In this document: piece after piece, positions 15,014-23,983 of the stretch
Numbering within the stretch: position 1 is the stretch's first letter
How the letters are laid out: every line of letters begins with the position of its first letter
Assembly (NCBI GenBank): GCA_900752845.1
Contig: CAADWU010000056.1
Coordinates: 1-31,240, forward strand
Length of the DNA stretch: 31,240 nucleotides
Reading direction: 5' to 3'
From: Candidatus Gastranaerophilales bacterium
GTDB lineage: Bacteria; Cyanobacteriota; Vampirovibrionia; Gastranaerophilales; Gastranaerophilaceae
Notes under the pieces: model-generated
What the model was told of the DNA's origin: nothing
The model's input: only the letters and a program-made list of their open reading frames with translations
The model's database searches: none
Made by a program: the position numbers and the translations under genes

Positions 15014-16119
15014 TTTGCCAGCCTCATATCTGTATTTTTATAAACTGCTGCAAAAAGTAAAGTTCCTAAAACAACTAAAAATACTGAGTTTATTATGACG
15101 ACTTCCCAGACTGTTCCTGCCATAAATTCACTTTCAATAAAGGTCATAAAGTATCTTGGCGGTAAAATCATTGTAAGAATTTGGAAAACTTTAGGCATGG
15201 AATTTATCGGAAACATTAGACCTGAGAGTAGAAGAGCAGGCAGAAATCCTATGCCGAGTGAAATCTGACTTGCCAAAAACTGATTTTTCAATTTTGAAGA
15301 AATCAAAAGCCCTATTCCCAAAAGAGTAAATAAAAATAGACCGCTTACACTGAAAAGAACTGTATAACTGCCTCTGAAAGGAACTTTAAATACTGCAACA
15401 CATAAAAATACATTAAAAGCTACAGACATCATCCCCAGAAGAAAATACGGTATGTATTTTCCTAACACAATATCAATTTTTCTAACGCTTGTGCTTAAAA
15501 GTGCTTCCATAGTACCTCTTTCCCATTCTCTGGCAACAACAAGTGCTGTTAAAAGTATTCCTATTAAAGTCATTGTAATAGCTATTGAACCGGGCAGTAT
15601 AAAATAATGGCTGTTTAAATCCTGATTATACCAAACCCTCATTTCAGGCATTACTATTTGTCTTTTTACAAGATGAGCATATTTACTTGTATTCAGCCAT
15701 TGATTTAATATTGACATTGAATAACTCTGAACGTAGTTCGCTGTATTAACTTCTGTTCCGTCTGTCACAACAAGTACTTCCGCACTTTGTCCTTTTGAAA
15801 GTCTTGTCGAGAAATCATTTGGAATAATCAATGCACCTTTGAGTTTTGAACGAACTATCGCATTGGTTAAATCACTCTCGTTATCAAATATTATGGAATT
15901 GATGTATTTGCTATGTCCGAAAGATTTTATAAGCGTTTGTACTTCAGGATTTGCATCATCGTTTTTTATACCCATTGTCACTCTTACAGAGTCAAGATTA
16001 ATACCATACATATAAATTAAGATAGATATTAACGGCAGAATAAAAGCAATAATAATGCTGCTCGGATCTCTGAAAATTTGATAGAATTCTTTTTTGATTA
16101 GGGCTGCTAAAATTTTCAT
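15010..16119 (-). CDS. ABC-2 type efflux permease (YbhS-like)
   Basis: A 369-aa permease paralogous to its neighbour. It has an N-terminal helix (IIIAFILPLISILIYMYGI), an extracytoplasmic domain (about 45-170), and then five helices. The coupling segment is VAREWERGTMEALLSTSVRK, and near the C-terminus come LLSGLMFPINSMPKVFQILT and PPRYFMTFIESEFMAGT. It overlaps the ATPase gene by 4 bases upstream and the second permease by 4 bases downstream. With the ATPase, HlyD and TolC partners it should form a tripartite exporter. The YbhS/YbhR assignment rests on gene order and family resemblance. Confidence 0.93.
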   Translation of the reverse strand: MKILAALIKKEFYQIFRDPSSIIIAFILPLISILIYMYGINLDSVRVTMGIKNDDANPEVQTLIKSFGHSKYINSIIFDNESDLTNAIVRSKLKGALIIPNDFSTRLSKGQSAEVLVVTDGTEVNTANYVQSYSMSILNQWLNTSKYAHLVKRQIVMPEMRVWYNQDLNSHYFILPGSIAITMTLIGILLTALVVAREWERGTMEALLSTSVRKIDIVLGKYIPYFLLGMMSVAFNVFLCVAVFKVPFRGSYTVLFSVSGLFLFTLLGIGLLISSKLKNQFLASQISLGIGFLPALLLSGLMFPINSMPKVFQILTMILPPRYFMTFIESEFMAGTVWEVVIINSVFLVVLGTLLFAAVYKNTDMRLAK

Positions 16120-17597
16120 TTTTCACTCTCCTTAATCAATTTTATAAATGTTTCCTCCATATCAGGAGCATTTGCTTTTGCTTTAAGTTCTTTTGGTGTT
16201 CCGATTGCAATAGTTTCGCCTTTATAAAAAAGGCTGATTCTGTCACAATATTCAGCTTCATCCATAAAATGGGTTGTAACAAGAATTGTAACCCCTTTTT
16301 TGGCAAGCGATGTGATATGGTTCCAAAAATCACGACGTGTTACAACATCAACACCTGATGTAGGTTCATCCAAAAATAAAATAGGCGGATTGTGTATAAG
16401 AGCACAAGCCATTGAAAGTCTTTGTTTAAAACCTAATGGCAAATCTTCTGATTTTTGATTTTGAATATTTTCAAATCCGAATACATTAATAATTTCTTCA
16501 ACACGTTTTTTGCGTTCGAAAATATTAATTCCGTATGCAGCTGCAAAGAAGTCTAAATTTTGTCTTACGGTTAAGCTGCCGTAAAGTGAAAATTTCTGCG
16601 CCATATAACCTAAATTTGAGCGTGCAAGTTCAGGGTTTTTAAGAATATCAATCCCCATAATTTTTGCTGTTCCGCTTGTTGGTTTCGCAAGTCCGCACAT
16701 CATTTTAAATGATGTAGATTTTCCTGCGCCGTTCGGGCCTAAAAGTCCGAATATTTCTCCTTTTTTTATACAAAAAGAATTATTTTTAACTGCATAGAAA
16801 TCACCGTAACGTTTTTCAAGATTGTCAGCAACTACGGTGCAGTCAATAGTTATATTAAGCGGAGTATAGTTTTCAGCAATAAGAGATTTTTCTTGTTTGT
16901 AACCACCCATTAAATCTATTACTTTTTCTTCAAATTCAGCAGGCGTTTTTGCTAAATCAAGTGGTTTACCGTTATAAATGACTTTTCCTTTATCAAGCAC
17001 AACTGCCGTATCAAAGCTGTGAGCTTCATCAAGATAAGCTGTTGACCATAGCACTGTTGTATTGGGGTTAATCATATCTCTTACCATTTTCATCAAATCT
17101 CTGCGGGAAATCGGATCAACTCCGACAGATGGTTCATCAAGTACAAGAAAATCAGGATTTCCAAGTAAGGCGCAGGCAAGCCCGAGTTTCTGCTTCATTC
17201 CGCCTGAAAGAGCTCCTGCAAGCCTGTCTTGGAATGGTGTAAGCCCGGTAAATTCAAGCATTTTGTCAAAGCTGTAGGGTTCATTTTTGAGATCTGCGTA
17301 AAGCTTCATGTTTTCTATAACCGTCAAATCTTCGTATAGTCCGAATTTTTGCGGCATGTACCCGATTTTTGGCGTCAAGTCTTCTTTTTGTTTTACGGGA
17401 TTAATACCTAATGTCATTATTTCTCCGCTATCGGGAATTAAAAGACCGATAATCAATCGTATAAGCGTTGTTTTTCCTGCACCGTCAGCACCGATAAGTC
17501 CTGTAATTTCCCCCTTTTTAATTTCCAGTGAAAGGTTATCGATAGCAGTGGTTGAGCCGAATGTTTTTATGAGGTTTTTAATTTCTGCGGTCAGCAT
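16116..17597 (-). CDS. ABC transporter ATPase with two fused nucleotide-binding domains (YbhF-like)
   Basis: About 493 aa with two NBDs in tandem. NBD1 has Walker A GADGAGKTT, signature LSGGMKQK and Walker B FLVLDEPSVGVDP. Where the switch histidine is expected it reads STAYLDEA, so the H-loop histidine is missing. NBD2 has GPNGAGKST, a degenerate signature LPLGFKQRLS, LFLDEPTSGVDV and an intact H-loop VTTHFMDEAE. The two ATP sites are therefore likely unequal, as in YbhF/YhiH-type proteins. The frame opens at 17615, but I chose ATG 17597 (MLTAEIKNL) because AGGTG lies 6 nt before it and homology starts there. It overlaps the HlyD gene by 20 bases and the permease by 4. Confidence 0.94.
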   Translation of the reverse strand: MLTAEIKNLIKTFGSTTAIDNLSLEIKKGEITGLIGADGAGKTTLIRLIIGLLIPDSGEIMTLGINPVKQKEDLTPKIGYMPQKFGLYEDLTVIENMKLYADLKNEPYSFDKMLEFTGLTPFQDRLAGALSGGMKQKLGLACALLGNPDFLVLDEPSVGVDPISRRDLMKMVRDMINPNTTVLWSTAYLDEAHSFDTAVVLDKGKVIYNGKPLDLAKTPAEFEEKVIDLMGGYKQEKSLIAENYTPLNITIDCTVVADNLEKRYGDFYAVKNNSFCIKKGEIFGLLGPNGAGKSTSFKMMCGLAKPTSGTAKIMGIDILKNPELARSNLGYMAQKFSLYGSLTVRQNLDFFAAAYGINIFERKKRVEEIINVFGFENIQNQKSEDLPLGFKQRLSMACALIHNPPILFLDEPTSGVDVVTRRDFWNHITSLAKKGVTILVTTHFMDEAEYCDRISLFYKGETIAIGTPKELKAKANAPDMEETFIKLIKESEK

Positions 17598-18456
17598 TTT
17601 CATCACCTGCATCATCTGATTTTAGGTCGATTTTTATAGTAGTCGGCATTCCCTGTCTTAAATAGTCGTCAATATCATCAACGTAAACTCTTATTCTATA
17701 TACAAGACTTGTTCTTAAATCAGTTGATTGAACGGTTTTTGGAGTAAATTCCGCAACAGGTGAAATGTAACCGATATAACCTTTATATTCACGATTTTTG
17801 CCTGTTTGAGGGTTTATCGTATCTGTTAACACTCTTACAGACATTCCGTATTTGATGTTGCCCAAATCTGTTTCGTTAACATAAGCTCTTATCCATACGG
17901 GTTTTGTTTTTGACATCGAATAAACAATTTGTCCTTTGCTTACGGTGGCTCCCGGTTCTTGAACTCTAACCATTATAATTCCATCGTCAGGAGCGTAGAT
18001 ACGTGTATAATCAAGCTGGTTTTTTGCGTAATTTTTCTGTGCTACAGCACCCTTGTAATCAGCATCTGCTTTGTTTTTCGTGTTTAACAAAGTATCATAA
18101 TCCTGCTTTGAAATTGTGTTATCATCTGCCAACGGAGCCTGTCTTTCAAATTTTGATAAAGCATCGGTTTTCAACGCAAGATTTTTGGCAACATCTGCAT
18201 CTGCTTTTTCAAGATTTGATTTGTAATCCTTATCGTCTAACAATGCAAGAAGCTCGCCTTTTTTTATATTATCACCTTCTTCTTTCAACATTTTTGATAT
18301 TTGTCCTGCAACCTGAAAACTCAAATCAACCTGACGAATTTCTATATTTCCGTAAAGTGTAAGCTCGTATGGATCAGTTTTTTTTCTTGTTAAGAAAAAT
18401 ACACCTGCTCCGAGTATTGAAAGCAAAAAAATTGCTGTAATTATTTTTTTCTTCAT
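17578..18456 (-). CDS. HlyD-family membrane fusion protein (YbhG-like)
   Basis: A 292-aa periplasmic adaptor. It has one N-terminal anchor helix (IITAIFLLSILGAGVFFLT), the lipoyl half-motif NIEIRQVDLSFQVAGQISKM ... EGDNIKKGELLALLDDKDY, a coiled-coil hairpin (about 80-150), and the second lipoyl half DYTRIYAPDDGIIMVRVQEP GATVSKGQIVYSMSK. The beta-barrel domain ends in MPTTIKIDLK. It bridges the inner-membrane ABC permeases to the TolC-like channel encoded just upstream. GGAGG lies 7 nt before the ATG, which overlaps the TolC stop as ATGA. Confidence 0.94.
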   Translation of the reverse strand: MKKKIITAIFLLSILGAGVFFLTRKKTDPYELTLYGNIEIRQVDLSFQVAGQISKMLKEEGDNIKKGELLALLDDKDYKSNLEKADADVAKNLALKTDALSKFERQAPLADDNTISKQDYDTLLNTKNKADADYKGAVAQKNYAKNQLDYTRIYAPDDGIIMVRVQEPGATVSKGQIVYSMSKTKPVWIRAYVNETDLGNIKYGMSVRVLTDTINPQTGKNREYKGYIGYISPVAEFTPKTVQSTDLRTSLVYRIRVYVDDIDDYLRQGMPTTIKIDLKSDDAGDENADRRN

Positions 18457-19769
18457 AACTTACCTCCAACGGCTTTGTAGAGAGTAAAATAGTTTATCAG
18501 TCTTTGCGTTTTTGTATTAACTGTATCATTTTGCAAACTTATAAATCTCGTTAAATCATTTAAATACTCAGGCTGTGATATTACTCCTTGATTAAATTTG
18601 TGTTTTGAGGAACTTAAATTTTTATACTCATAGTTTAATTTTTTGATTGTAATATTATCAATTTCTGTGTCGTGTTTTATGAAACAAAGTGCTGTATTTA
18701 CTTCTTTTACGGCTTCTAAATCTGTTTGTCGGTATTTTTCAAAAAGTTCTTCATACTTTGCTTTTTGAATTTTTAAGTTAGCTATTTTTCTTCCGCCCAT
18801 GAAGATATCTTGCGTTGCACCTGCAAGAATTGCTGCAAGTGAAGATTCCCAGCTGAAAAAAGAGCCGGGAGCAATAGTGTTAAAAATCCATATTCCGGTA
18901 ATATTAAAGTTTGGCAGGAACTCTTTTCTTGCAACCCTTATATCAATCTTAGCTTTTTCTAATTGTGCTTCCGCAGACATAACATCAGGTCTTGAAAAAA
19001 TTACATCAGACGGAATTTCGCAAGGCAAAGTTCCTTTATATTCAATTGTTTCAAGATTTCCTCTTTGCAATGTGATGTTTTTATCAGGAGAAATACCTGA
19101 CAAAACAGCCAATTGCATAAGTAAAACTTCCTGCTGTTTTTTTAGATTTTCATATTCGTTTTTTGCAGTTTCAAGATTTTTCTTTGTGTTGTTAAGCTGT
19201 GTTGTATTTATTATTCCTCGCTTATATTTTCTTGTATCTGAATTTAAAAGATTAATATAAATATCAATCTTTTCCTGTGCAAGTCCAAGAAGGGTATCAT
19301 ACTGTAAAATATTTGTGTAAACAGTTGCAACATCTGATAACAAGGCAATATATACTGCTTTTTCTTCAAATTTACTTGCTTCATAAGCTTTTTTTATGCT
19401 TCTTGTCTTGTCACGATTTTTTAAAAGGAAGTCAGCTTCATAGTTTACTATAAAAGGCAGTATGAAAGCGTTCTGTTTTAACTCAAAGTTATCAAGCTTG
19501 GGTACATGTACTCCCAGATAATTTGCGCTTACGCTGAATGAAGGCAGTTCTTTTCCCAGAGAATATTTTACCTGTTGTCTGTATTGTTCTACGGAGTTTG
19601 TTGCCTGTTTTGCACTGTGATTATTTTCTAAAGTCTGATTTATATAATATACAAGACATTCATCATTAAATCTGCTAAAGAATTCAGGATTGAGTTCTTT
19701 TTTATCAACAGCAAAAGCACTATTTGTTAAAAGTGATATTGCTAAAATTAATATGACTTTTTTAAACAA
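18453..19769 (-). CDS. TolC-family outer-membrane efflux channel
   Basis: A 438-aa outer-membrane factor with a Sec signal peptide (MFKKVILILAISLLTNSAFA, cleavage about A20). The two-fold OEP repeat of long helices is visible: NQTLENNHSAKQATNSVEQY near the start and SRPDVMSAEAQLEKAKIDIR plus ARKEFLPNFNITGIW in the middle. The SRPDV and A-A-x-x-FLP motifs are typical of RND- and ABC-associated outer-membrane factors. The C-terminal half ends YFTLYKAVGGKL ('LYKALGGGW' in relatives). It overlaps tetR by 8 bases and hlyD by 4. Its presence in the operon shows a diderm envelope; the enterobacterial YbhGFSR locus lacks its own TolC. Confidence 0.94.
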   Translation of the reverse strand: MFKKVILILAISLLTNSAFAVDKKELNPEFFSRFNDECLVYYINQTLENNHSAKQATNSVEQYRQQVKYSLGKELPSFSVSANYLGVHVPKLDNFELKQNAFILPFIVNYEADFLLKNRDKTRSIKKAYEASKFEEKAVYIALLSDVATVYTNILQYDTLLGLAQEKIDIYINLLNSDTRKYKRGIINTTQLNNTKKNLETAKNEYENLKKQQEVLLMQLAVLSGISPDKNITLQRGNLETIEYKGTLPCEIPSDVIFSRPDVMSAEAQLEKAKIDIRVARKEFLPNFNITGIWIFNTIAPGSFFSWESSLAAILAGATQDIFMGGRKIANLKIQKAKYEELFEKYRQTDLEAVKEVNTALCFIKHDTEIDNITIKKLNYEYKNLSSSKHKFNQGVISQPEYLNDLTRFISLQNDTVNTKTQRLINYFTLYKAVGGKL

Positions 19770-20388
19770 TGCCTTTCTCCTTTAAAATCAGATTTATGTA
19801 AAATTTTATATTATTTCTTATAATTTTAATATCTTCTTGAGTAAATGTGTCTTGCCCGAGCAGGCGAAGTGAAAATGCAGGAAGAATTTTGGGCGAATTT
19901 ATTTGTGAAATGATGAAAAGCGTCTGATATATTGCTTCTTTACTGTTTTCATCTATATTAAAAATGCTTGCAACTACTTTGCGAAAATAATCAAACACAG
20001 GCGAATTGAATTTAAAATTTTGATTTTGCTGTTCTTTTAACAATAAAACTATTAAATCGCTTGAAATGTTTGAATAAAAGAAATCAATAAATTTGTCTAA
20101 TATATTCATCAGCAAATTTATTTGTTCTTGTTTTGTTAAAGTTTTGGGATCAACAGAAATATTCATAAAACTTTTTGCATATTGCGATTGTTTTTCTATC
20201 AAATCATCAATGATAGCATCATACAATTCCTGTTTGCCGCCAAAATAGTAAGAAATCATGCATAAATTTACATTTGCATTTTTGCATATTTCTCTTGTGC
20301 TCACAGCTTCAAAACTCTTTTGTGCAAATAGTTTTATTGCTGTATCAAGTATTCTTTGTTTTGAATTTTTATCTAAAATCTTTTCCAT
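19762..20388 (-). CDS. TetR-family regulator of the efflux operon (CecR-like)
   Basis: A 208-aa repressor. The N-terminal HTH spans about residues 8-55: SKQRILDTAIKLFAQKSFEA, STREICKNANVNLCMISYYF, GGKQELYDAIIDDL. The C-terminal helical ligand domain (about 60-208) resembles the CecR/YbiH type by its LKEQQNQN and FDYFRKVVASIFNI segments. It heads the operon and overlaps tolC by 8 bases, so it controls its own transcription and the exporter. There is no Shine-Dalgarno, and the -10 box ends 7 nt before the ATG, implying a leaderless mRNA. No later in-frame ATG precedes the HTH. Confidence 0.93.
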   Translation of the reverse strand: MEKILDKNSKQRILDTAIKLFAQKSFEAVSTREICKNANVNLCMISYYFGGKQELYDAIIDDLIEKQSQYAKSFMNISVDPKTLTKQEQINLLMNILDKFIDFFYSNISSDLIVLLLKEQQNQNFKFNSPVFDYFRKVVASIFNIDENSKEAIYQTLFIISQINSPKILPAFSLRLLGQDTFTQEDIKIIRNNIKFYINLILKEKGIV

Positions 20389-20395
20389 GCTTTAT

Positions 20396-20424
20396 ATTAT
20401 AAAACAATCGTTTGATTTAGTCAA
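20396..20424 (-). promoter_or_regulatory. Promoter and likely TetR operator of the efflux operon
   Basis: On the minus strand TTGACT (20424-20419), a 17-nt spacer and a perfect TATAAT (20401-20396) lie only 7 nt before the tetR ATG. The spacer contains the dyad AATC-AAAC-GATT, a plausible repressor half-site pair between the -35 and -10 boxes. Confidence 0.8.
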
Positions 20425-20482
20425 GATGTTAATTTTTTTTTAAATAATTTATGTTATTATTATGAAAATATAAGGGGTAAGA

Positions 20483-21022
20483 ATGATTTATAAAACAGAG
20501 TATAATTCGCCTTTAGGAAAAATGACGCTTGCAAGCTGCGGTGAATATCTTATCGGTGTATGGCTTGAAGGACAGAAATATTTTGCGGCTTCTGTTCAGG
20601 AAAAAATGATTGAAAACGTTAATCTTCAAGTTTTTAAAGATGCAAAAAACTGGCTTGACAGGTATTTTGCAAAACAAAAACCTGATATTAAAGAATTACC
20701 CCTTGCACCAATAGGCAATGAATTCAGGCAGGCTGTCTGGAAAATTCTTTGTGAAATTCCTTACGGAGAAGTTACCACATACGGTGAGATAGCAAAAAAA
20801 ATTGCAAAGATTATGAATAAATCTGCTATGTCTGCACAGGCTGTAGGCGGAGCTGTCGGGAAAAACCCAGTTTCTATTATTATTCCTTGTCATAGAGTTA
20901 TCGGTACAAACGGAAGTTTAACTGGCTATGCAGGGGGTATAGATATTAAGGTCAAACTTCTTGAGCATGAAGGTGCAGATATGTCTAAAATGTTTGTTCC
21001 TAAAAATAACTGTTTGAATTAA
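20483..21022 (+). CDS. ogt: Methylated-DNA--[protein]-cysteine S-methyltransferase
   Basis: A 179-aa suicide repair protein that takes methyl groups from O6-methylguanine and O4-methylthymine. The N-terminal RNase-H-like domain (1-75) starts MIYKTEYNSPLGKMTLAS. The DNA-binding domain has FRQAVWKILCEIPYGEVTTY, the Asn/Ala-rich turn AVGGAVGKNPV, and the active site IIPCHRVIG with acceptor C136, then GYAGGIDIKVKLLEHEG. AAGGGG precedes the ATG. It lies 39 bases before the PHP-helicase fusion on the same strand and is divergent from the tetR promoter. Confidence 0.96.
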   Translation: MIYKTEYNSPLGKMTLASCGEYLIGVWLEGQKYFAASVQEKMIENVNLQVFKDAKNWLDRYFAKQKPDIKELPLAPIGNEFRQAVWKILCEIPYGEVTTYGEIAKKIAKIMNKSAMSAQAVGGAVGKNPVSIIIPCHRVIGTNGSLTGYAGGIDIKVKLLEHEGADMSKMFVPKNNCLN

Positions 21023-21061
21023 TCTTTTTTTGTTATAATTACACTGCTGAAAGGGTTAAGA

Positions 21062-23983
21062 ATGCTATATTATACAGATTTGCACATACACTCAAAATAT
21101 TCCAGAGCAACAAGTAAAAGCTGTAATTTGGAGGAACTTGCACTCTGGGCAAAGAAGAAAGGCTTAAGTCTTATATCAACGGGTGATTTTACTCATCCTG
21201 CGTGGTTTAATGAAATTAAAGATAAACTTGTTCCTGCAGGAGAGGGCGTTTACAGACTTAGACCAGATATCGAAAAAGAATTGCAGTTAGGTGAAAACCC
21301 TGTGAAATTTTTGTTATCTGTTGAAATTTCGACAATTTATAAAAAAGGCGATAAGACAAGAAAAGTTCATCATGTCGTGTTTGTTCCTAATATTGAAACA
21401 GCTCACGTATTTCGTGAAAAACTCGGGGCAATCGGAAACATCAAGTCAGACGGCCGCCCGATACTCGGGTTGGATTCAAGAAATTTGCTTGAAACTGTAC
21501 TTGAATCAGGTGAAAATTCATTTATAATTCCTGCACATATTTGGACTCCATGGTTTTCGGTTTTAGGTTCAAAATCAGGATTTGATTCTATTGAAGAATG
21601 TTATGAGGATTTATCAGAGCATATTTTTGCAGTAGAAACAGGATTGTCATCTGATCCGCAAATGAACTGGCATGTGTCAAAGCTTGATAAATACAGGCTT
21701 GTATCAAATTCTGATGCGCATTCTCCGTCAAAACTTGCAAGGGAAGCGACTGTTTTTAATCACAACCCTGATTATTACAGCCTTATGCATGCTCTTAAAA
21801 CAGGGGAAGGCTATGTTGGAACAGTTGAGTTTTTCCCTGAAGAAGGTAAATATCACGAAGACGGTCATAGAAAATGTAACGTATGTCTTACTCCCGAAGA
21901 AACCAAAAAACTTAACGGAATTTGTCCTGTTTGCGGAAAGCCTGTGACAATAGGTGTTTCTTACAGGGTTAACGAACTTTCGGACAGAAAAGAAATTATT
22001 ACTCCTCCTGCAACAGCGGGTGAGGTTTTTAGCCTTGTTCCTTTACAGGAAATTATTTCAGAAATTATGCAGGTAGGACCTCAAAGTAAATCAGCAGTAT
22101 GTGAGTATGAAAGACTTGTTTACAGATTTGGTTCCGAACTTGCAATTTTGCAGGATATACCGACTGATGAAATATCAAAGGCTTCAACTTTGCTTGGTGA
22201 AGGGATTTCCAGGCTGAGGGAAGGAAAGGTTATAAAACACGCCGGTTACGATGGAGAATACGGAGTAATCAGACTATTTGAAGATAATGAACTGGTAAAA
22301 AAAAACTTCGTAAACCTAAAACTTGATATAGATATACCTCAGGATGATGTAAAAACATTACTCGAAAAATCTGCGATTAACATTATTGCAAATACTAACA
22401 GCAATGATTGCGAAAAAGTTAATGAAGAAAAGCATGTAAAACATGGACTTGATGAATTCCAGCAAAGCGCTGTGGTTAATGAGAAAAATCAACTGTTAAT
22501 TGTTGCAGGTCCGGGTTCCGGCAAGACAACCGTTCTAACCCAAAGAATAGTTCATTTAATTAATAACAAAAATATTGCACCGCAAAACTGTCTTGCAATA
22601 ACTTTCACACGTAAAGCCGCACAGGAAATGCGTGAAAGGCTGGCGAAACGTTTAAACGGCAATGCAAAATCAGTAAATATTCATACATTCCATTCTCTGT
22701 GTTTTTCAATTTTAAAAGAAAATTATGAAAAAGCAGGACTTAGTAAAGATTTTATTGTAATGAGCGAGCAGGAAAAATCTTTATGCAAGGATGAAATTAT
22801 ACTTGAAAAAGCATTAGGCTTTGATGACTTAATTCTTCTTTCTGTGAAACTTTTATCAGAAGATGAAAATATTTTAAATATATACAGAAACCGTTTTAAA
22901 TACACATTTGTGGATGAATATCAGGATATTGACGAAAACCAGTATAAATTAATACGTTTACTTGTACCCGATAACGGAAATATATTTGTAATAGGTGATC
23001 CAAATCAGGCTATCTATGGGTTTAGAGGGGGAGATGCGAAATTTTTCAATAATTTTACGGAAGATTATCCTGATGCCCAAATCATCAATTTGAAAAACAA
23101 TTATCGTTCAACAAATTCAATTGTTGATGCCTCTAATCAGATGATTAACTCTTTTAATATTGTTTCAATGTATGATAAATCGCATGAAAAAATTACAATT
23201 CATACAGCACCTACTGATAAGGCAGAAGCTGAATTTGTCGCAAGCACTATCGAAAGTCTTATAGGAGGTCACAGCTTTTTCTCATTGGATTCACAAAGGT
23301 CGGAAGGTGATGAGTGTAATTATTCTTTTTCTGATTTTGCAATTCTTTATAGAACATCTTCGCAGCTGCCGCCTATTATTGAAGCAATCAAAAGAACAGG
23401 TATGCCGTATGTAAATCTTTCAAACGACTTGCTTTGCGAAAAGAAACCTATAAGGAATTTTTTAAATAATCTTAATGATAACGAAATGGTGAGCGAGCAG
23501 GTTAAATCTTCTTACAATGAACTTGCAAAAGAAGTTGATGAATATATCCTTAAATATCTTCTAAATCTTGCTGCAAATCATAATGACAAAAACGGGTTTA
23601 TTCATGAAATTTCATTCCTTACAGAAGCTGATACTCTTGATAAGAGGTCTGACAAAATAACATTAATGACACTTCACTCTGCAAAAGGTTTGGAGTTCAA
23701 ATGCGTATTTATTGTTGGTCTGGAAAATGATATTTTGCCTTTATATCGTTCTAAAGAGCCTGAAGATATTGAAGAAGAACGACGTCTTTTGTATGTCGGA
23801 ATGACAAGGGCAAAAGAACGTTTGTTCTTAACTCATGCAAACAGGCGCAAATGGCTCGGGACATACAAAAATCTTCCTGTATCACCTTTTTTGGAAAAAA
23901 TTAAGGATGAACTTTTAAAATTAAGCAGATTTGAAAAAGTCTATGAAGAAAAAGATAATTCTGAACAGTTAAGCCTGTTTTAA
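21062..23983 (+). CDS. Fusion of EndoQ-like PHP nuclease domain, zinc knuckle and UvrD-type helicase
   Basis: A 973-aa protein. Residues 1-260 are a PHP-family phosphoesterase: D6-L-H8-I-H10, GDFTH (41-45), E88, H103/H104, H159 and SNSDAHSP (D218, H220) are likely metal ligands. The order and the EVETGLSSDP-like region resemble endonuclease Q, which nicks 5' of deaminated bases. A four-Cys knuckle (C272/C275, C288/C291) follows, as in EndoQ. From about 463 there is an SF1A helicase: Walker A AGPGSGKT (482-489), TFTRKAAQEMRERL, HTFHSLC, VDEYQDID, GDPNQAIYGFRGGD, NNYRST, TLMTLHSAKGLEFKCVF and EEERRLLYVGMTRAKE. The 1B and 2B subdomains are clearly shorter than in PcrA. AAGGG precedes the ATG. 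Such fusions occur in other bacteria as UvrD-like proteins; coupling of lesion nicking to unwinding is inferred. Confidence 0.9.
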   Translation: MLYYTDLHIHSKYSRATSKSCNLEELALWAKKKGLSLISTGDFTHPAWFNEIKDKLVPAGEGVYRLRPDIEKELQLGENPVKFLLSVEISTIYKKGDKTRKVHHVVFVPNIETAHVFREKLGAIGNIKSDGRPILGLDSRNLLETVLESGENSFIIPAHIWTPWFSVLGSKSGFDSIEECYEDLSEHIFAVETGLSSDPQMNWHVSKLDKYRLVSNSDAHSPSKLAREATVFNHNPDYYSLMHALKTGEGYVGTVEFFPEEGKYHEDGHRKCNVCLTPEETKKLNGICPVCGKPVTIGVSYRVNELSDRKEIITPPATAGEVFSLVPLQEIISEIMQVGPQSKSAVCEYERLVYRFGSELAILQDIPTDEISKASTLLGEGISRLREGKVIKHAGYDGEYGVIRLFEDNELVKKNFVNLKLDIDIPQDDVKTLLEKSAINIIANTNSNDCEKVNEEKHVKHGLDEFQQSAVVNEKNQLLIVAGPGSGKTTVLTQRIVHLINNKNIAPQNCLAITFTRKAAQEMRERLAKRLNGNAKSVNIHTFHSLCFSILKENYEKAGLSKDFIVMSEQEKSLCKDEIILEKALGFDDLILLSVKLLSEDENILNIYRNRFKYTFVDEYQDIDENQYKLIRLLVPDNGNIFVIGDPNQAIYGFRGGDAKFFNNFTEDYPDAQIINLKNNYRSTNSIVDASNQMINSFNIVSMYDKSHEKITIHTAPTDKAEAEFVASTIESLIGGHSFFSLDSQRSEGDECNYSFSDFAILYRTSSQLPPIIEAIKRTGMPYVNLSNDLLCEKKPIRNFLNNLNDNEMVSEQVKSSYNELAKEVDEYILKYLLNLAANHNDKNGFIHEISFLTEADTLDKRSDKITLMTLHSAKGLEFKCVFIVGLENDILPLYRSKEPEDIEEERRLLYVGMTRAKERLFLTHANRRKWLGTYKNLPVSPFLEKIKDELLKLSRFEKVYEEKDNSEQLSLF

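Noticed and set aside
18799..19260. 153-codon plus-strand frame inside the TolC-like gene
   Set aside because: It is the shadow of the outer-membrane factor gene, with no family features or ribosome binding site.
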